64,000 bases of DNA from assembly GCA_023105745.1 (NCBI GenBank), contig JALGQZ010000006.1, positions 32,751,686 through 32,815,685 on the forward strand, written 5' to 3'. Within the stretch, counting starts at the first letter, position 1. Each line of letters starts with the position of its first letter. Shown here one piece after another: positions 59,049 through 64,000 of the stretch. The notes beneath the pieces are model-generated. The model ran no database searches. It had not been told where the DNA came from and saw only the letters and a program-made list of their open reading frames with translations. This stretch comes from Austropuccinia psidii. Its lineage: Eukaryota; Basidiomycota; Pucciniomycetes; Pucciniales; Sphaerophragmiaceae. Both the position numbers and the translations under genes were made by a program.

Positions 59049-62000
59049 CAAAGAGAGCCAGGGTACCCATCTTCTGAGGCCTCTGAGATTTAGCCAGCTC
59101 CACAGCTTAGATCCATGGTTGATCCAGTCCAAATTAGCTCATCAAAAACTTTTTTGCACTTTTTTTACTAAGTATAAGTCAAATTAAGAGAAATTATGAT
59201 GACAAATGAGCTTCTATTTTGACATGCCAAGGTATTAATAAGTGCCTTTTACCCCTGTAAACCTGTCTATTCATAATTATTTTCCATTAAGGAAAATACA
59301 GAGACTACTTGAGACCCCTCTTTGACTATTTTCATTTACTTACCCCATGGAGACCTATTGTTACTATACTAGTTGCCTGAACCACATATAAAATGAGTTA
59401 AAATTTCAAAAATTGATTAAAAAGACAATTCTTGGTAGTTCTCTCTGAAGTTTTTACAGAAAATGTAGAGTATTGGAATATAAACTAAGGCCAAAAATAA
59501 TTGTGGATTACGATCTCAATCAAAAATTTTACATAAAATCCATTTTTGAAGCTCCCAGGTGAAGCACTAAATCTTCAAAAGCTCACAGAAGTACATCCTG
59601 GGATGGAATTCCCCAAAAAACATATTAATTTGCAAAAAATGTTTATTTTGAGATAAAAGAACAGTTAAATTAATAACTTCATTATGTGTGAGCCTTAGAG
59701 GTAATTTCATATACCCAAAAGACCACAAATACAAAAATAACAGATTAATATAAATAAAATGAATTTATTTATATTATTAAAATAAAAATCAAAATATAAA
59801 TATAAAATTATATTAAAAATAAAAAATTAATTACAATTTAAAAATAAAAATACATTAAATTCTGTAAGTATAAAATTACATTTATACTTGAAAAAATTAA
59901 GTAAAAATAAAATTTTAACAAAATTGTGAAAAAATAAATAAATTTGGAAAAAAGTTAAATAAAAATTATTATAACTTTTTATCCAATAAATAAACACATA
60001 AAAATTATTTCACCATTGGATTCCTCATAAAAAATCAGGTGGGGTCATCTCTGAGTGAAATTCTTGTAGCTCAACTCTAAATAAGCTTAAATTAAGTTTT
60101 TAGTATTTTCAATACAAAAGTTGAAAATCCTCAAAACCTTAATTTAATTCACACCACATGTGGTGTTAACCATCAATTTTTGTGTTAAAATTGAGGTGTT
60201 GTGTTTAGTTTAGAAGTTATGAGGAATTGAAGTATTTTCAATTGAATTCAATTGAAATGTCAAAATGTGCACGTGTATTACATAAGTGAACTTTGATTTA
60301 CATATGAGGTGTCAATTATTACTGTATTGTACTGTACAATTGAATTGAATTACATATGTAAATTATAAGTATAATACATGATGAGGAATTAAAGGAAAAA
60401 TAAATTGGAAAGATTAAATTTGGGGGGGAAAAGGAGCTCCAGCTCTAAGGGGGAGCTAGACCCCCAAAATCCTTGCTGACAGGCGTGGGATGTCAAAATT
60501 CACGCAAAAGTTCATCGCTTTTGGCCTGGAATTGAGTTACAGGGTCTGTGGACTCAATTGATGATGAGGTTTTGATACCAACTGGGGTAGTTTTAGCTGT
60601 TGCCAAGAGGATAAAACTACCCTTAAGATAAAACAACCATAGTAAAAACAGTTTTAACTGGTTTCTACGCCTCTTACACACATTCTGACGTGTCTTAAAG
60701 ACTCTAGGCCTGGTATTGCTATAGTAATGGCTGATTTAAGGGTCTAAAATGGCTAAAAATGGCTTAAACCAGCCCTTTTTGGTCTAAACCAGGGTTCAAT
60801 GATGCCATAATTGGCTTTTCTGTTGTCAGACTACTTTTCACGACTGATAAGAGTAAAATTTACTTTTGGAGTAAGAGAATTGATTGCTATAAAAGAATGT
60901 CTTCTTTGCCCTACTTTTCTCTTCATGTTAGTATTTTTTCCTTTTATAATTAGTCTAAACATTGTTAAACCAATCAATAAAAGATTCTAACCACCTTTCT
61001 TATATCATTTTAAACCTTTTAACCACGTGAAAAAATCATTATAATCATTGTTTGTAACTCTTATAATCATTTTTACCCCTGAACCACCCCAAAAGTGAAT
61101 TAAAGCATCTTTCATCACTGTAAACTTTGTCACTTTGTTTCCAAATTCACTCTGGTCACTTTTGGGCGTGTTTTCTCTTTAATATTCTTTTTAAAGACTT
61201 TGCTCTTTAATTAATTGCTTGCAGTTCTTTGCTCAATTAATTCCAATTGAAATTGCTTTTGAAGAAATTTCTTTTGTAGCCTTAAAATATCTCTTGTAGA
61301 GTATTTTTTGGATAAATTTTTATTTTTGGTAAAACAATAAATTTTTATAATATTATTGTTTTATACTAATAAAGTTATAAGCAATAAAATTGGCGTGTTT
61401 TCTCTTAAAAATAATATTCCATACTATTTTTAATTGATTTTTACCTTATAAAAATTTTGAGGACAGGAAAAGTACTTGATTTTTAATCAAAGTTTCATAT
61501 CCACACCTTACATTATGTCTTAACCACAAATGCGCTAGTATTCACATAAAACACATGATTAAGTAATTATGATAATTTCATGTGACAAGAAATGGTTTAT
61601 GATATTTTTTCAGTTAACTCCTTTGCATTACCATTTTTAGTATTTAAAATTTCAAAATGGCCTACCAATAATGTTTTTTCTTAGAATAATCCTATCACCC
61701 CTTCAATATTATGGGTTTATGCTAGTGTACTACTACAAGGTATTACAAGACAGTTCATTAAGAAATAAATGAAAAAGACAATATTACTGTTGATTCTGAT
61801 AGTATCTTAAATCTAGAAGCTTGAATTGATCAAACTTTGCAATATTTCTTGTAAATACCCAATTGTTCATTTCAAGCTTCCTTATAAAAATTGCGCATTT
61901 GAATTCTATATGGCTTAAAAGGCTTTAAAGTTATATCTCTTATTTATCTTTGAAATTTATTGAAAGATTTTGGACCCAAATGAACTGTTTTCCTATCAAT

Positions 62001-62359
62001 TTCATAAGCACCAATTGTATAAATTCATTTATAATTTTTTTTCTCCAAATACAATAATCAAATGATTCCTTTTAGAATTTATTCCTTTAGAATAATCTTA
62101 TCCAATTTTTTTTAGTCTACAAGTTATTATTGTGATTTGAAACCCTTTCTTTCAGCGTCATTGACTCTGGTAGTGCAGTAATACCCTCAGCTTAATATTG
62201 TGGGTAACATATTTCTATAATATAACTATTTTTACAAAAAAGATTAAAAACTCCCTTTTCTTCTACCTGCTATTATATAATATAGTAAGAAATTTGAAAT
62301 GTTTCATTTTTGAGCAATTTAAAATGTGAAACTTGTGGCTATAGTACTTTTGTTCTTAT
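59049..62359 (+). repeat. degenerate family-C LTR fragments around solo LTR E
   Basis: Segments 59049-59691 and 61518-62359 carry C blocks (GAGAGCCAGGGTACCCA, CTTCTGAGGCCTCTGAG, TTAAGTAATTATGATAAT) on the plus strand. LTR E splits them. Confidence 0.5.
59697..61512 (+). repeat. solo LTR E with perfect 5-bp duplication
   Basis: 1816 bp, TGTGAGCCTTAGAGG to ...CCACACCTTACA. TTATG lies on both sides (59692-59696 and 61513-61517). Ends match families A to C but the interior is different, including a GGGGGG/GAGCTCC stretch near 60420 and the word GCGTGTTTTCTC twice (61165 and 61392). No TATA box was assigned. Confidence 0.85.
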
Positions 62360-63246
62360 TGTAAGATGTGTCTATGAAATTGTTAATAATATTACTAATA
62401 ATCAGCAATACAATGACTGTTCATAGGAAGTATAATAATAAAATTATTATAACCAAATTCTGAATAATTGATTTTTTATTTTAATTGTTATACACTACTA
62501 GTGAATATAACAGTAAGCAGTAATTCTTTACAAGAATCAATTACAAGCAGTATTTAAAATATAAAACCTCTTTATTAAAATGATAAAGCTATTTCAATGT
62601 ATAATTATCTTTTACAAGAATAATTATAATGAAAATTCTTGAAGAAAAGTAATAATAGAGAAAGCTTTAAGAATTAATAATAAATCACTCAATAATATTT
62701 AATTCAGCTTGGGAAGAATATGGGAGAGAGATTTGGTGAATAAATTGTGAATTTATGGGATCAAAATTGTTTTATAAGAGTATTACAACAATATATAGTT
62801 GAGATCTATGATTCAACGTCTTTATTGATTGATTATGAAAGAATAAAAAAATTAAGAAAAGATTAAATAATACTTACTTGTTGGTAACAATGATATAATT
62901 GGATAATAAGATGATTTGGAAAAAACATAAAGAGGAGGCCTCTTTTAAGTAAAAGACAGCTCACAGAGGCATACCATGGAGCAAACTGAAAAAGAAGTGT
63001 GTGAGAAAGCAATAATACTTTTTGGATTATTGATTTCATCATTTGTTGTTACACAAGATTATCATAATTACTTAATTAAGGCTTTTATGTGACTACCAAC
63101 CCATTTATGGTTAAAATAAAAGGAGTAAAAACTGTAAATCTTCTTTTATTTTAAAAAATTAATAATAATTTCTCAATGGTATAAATGTTATTGGAGATTT
63201 CATAACAATATGTATTTTATGTGAATTTTTGAAGATTCAGTATTTC
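62360..63246 (-). repeat. partial LTR, family C (copy C3, minus orientation)
   Basis: Starts TGTAAGATGTGTCTATG, the complement of the C1 and C2 ends. It contains ACTGTTATAATCACTAGTAG-type sequence in complement and the empty site for D1. It is interrupted by D2 at 63247. Confidence 0.68.
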
Positions 63247-63964
63247 TGTAACAACCACTATTCAGGGGTAAGGGTATTCAATCTTACACGCACTCAAACA
63301 TCTCAAATCAGCAATCCACTGTGTGGATCAGCAATCAGTTTCAGCAATCTGCCAAAACATGCATACAGCCTGTCAATACTTGTACAGGTTGGAGTTACCC
63401 AATACAGTTTGGATACACCATCCTGAAACTTTATGATCACTCAATACTGCCACTCCTCTTGTACAGGTCCTGTATTGGCCAGACTCAATTCAATCATCAA
63501 TCCCTCTCATGAAAACTCTCTTTCTGGATCAGAGCTGGTGATTCTCACATATAACAGCCCCTCTCTCTCTCCCCTGGGGACTTTTCCCCAGTTAATTAAT
63601 TTAGTTGATTTATTATTTTATAATTTTTCTTACTCTTATTTTTTGGGTATTATAATTATTGGTATTAAGTTAGTCTTTGAATTTTTCTCTTGCCTGTTAA
63701 GTATGAGGTATGGTGGCCATATCCTTATTAACCCTCCTCTTTCCTTCTGATAGGTTGAAAAAGTGGACTTGGACTTGTTTGTGGTTGGCTTTTCTATTTA
63801 TTATTCTTATTCTTGTTTCTGTTTTCTTATATTAGTATTTCTTAGCAATCTTACTCTCATTACACTCTTAAGTGTTATGATCTGCCTTATCCTTTGAGCC
63901 CTCTGCAGTGAGTCCCAGTTTACTGAGTGCCAGGCCCTCTTCACTTAAAAGAGACCCTGTGACA
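63247..63964 (+). repeat. LTR D2, possibly the 5' LTR of an element leaving the window
   Basis: 718 bp, TGTAACAACC to ...GACCCTGTGACA, very similar to D1. Unlike D1 and D3 it is not followed by a copy of its left flank (ATTTC), and C3 sequence does not resume before 64000. It may therefore be the left LTR of a full-length D element. Open frames inside (63229-63750) are incidental. Confidence 0.65.
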
Positions 63965-64000
63965 TTAAACTAATTAACTCATATTTGATTCTTTCTTTTC

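Noticed and set aside
60560..61512. Ty1/copia LTR with a TTGGTATCAAAA primer site on the minus strand
   Set aside because: The segment lies inside solo LTR E, whose TTATG duplication and ends define it; the initiator-tRNA-like word is not at an LTR boundary.

Overview
This is repeat-dominated, AT-rich nuclear DNA of a filamentous basidiomycete, most likely a rust fungus (Pucciniales). The reasons are the Ty3/Gypsy chromovirus polyproteins, a TET/JBP-like 2OG-Fe(II) oxygenase of the type expanded in basidiomycetes, a fragment of the fungal cell-wall gene for 1,3-beta-glucan synthase, and short introns (56-96 nt) in every gene whose splicing could be reconstructed. The assignment to rusts is inference; no rRNA or species marker is present.

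Layout. (1) 1-24125: one minus-strand Ty3/Gypsy chromovirus (family A, LTRs of about 1.98 kb, internal region 7864-14392) with decayed gag-pol. Each of its two LTRs carries an insertion of the same PIF/Harbinger DNA transposon, H1 (312-6199) and H2 (14562-22303). Both Harbinger copies carry three spliced genes: a DDE transposase (+), a TET/JBP-like dioxygenase (-) and a Myb/SANT-like protein (-). Spliced lengths agree exactly between copies for the transposase (1191 nt) and oxygenase (1293 nt), and both remain open. The Myb/SANT gene has one early stop in each copy, at opposite ends. H2 also carries captured host DNA, including a 1,3-beta-glucan synthase fragment. (2) 24126-29137: LTR scraps and AT-rich DNA without recognisable genes. 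(3) 29138-33310: a less AT-rich island with a well-supported five-exon C2H2 zinc-finger gene (-), a tentative three-exon gene in divergent orientation (+), and an unexplained GC-richer block. (4) 33311-64000: nested and degenerate LTR elements: solo LTRs with 5-bp target duplications, broken gag-pol fragments on both strands, and a hAT-like MITE with an 8-bp duplication.

How the parts work together. The Harbinger transposase with its Myb/SANT partner would be the mobility module, acting on the 26-bp inverted ends and their arrays of AAATCCC-type motifs. The oxygenase is placed to oxidise 5-methylcytosine or a related base, and could keep the transposon or its targets from being silenced. That link is inference; co-residence in two intact copies is seen directly. 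The third codon of the Myb/SANT gene differs between copies as CAA versus TGA, the two deamination products expected from a methylated CGA. Such decay fits a genome that methylates CpG, where an anti-methylation cargo would be useful.
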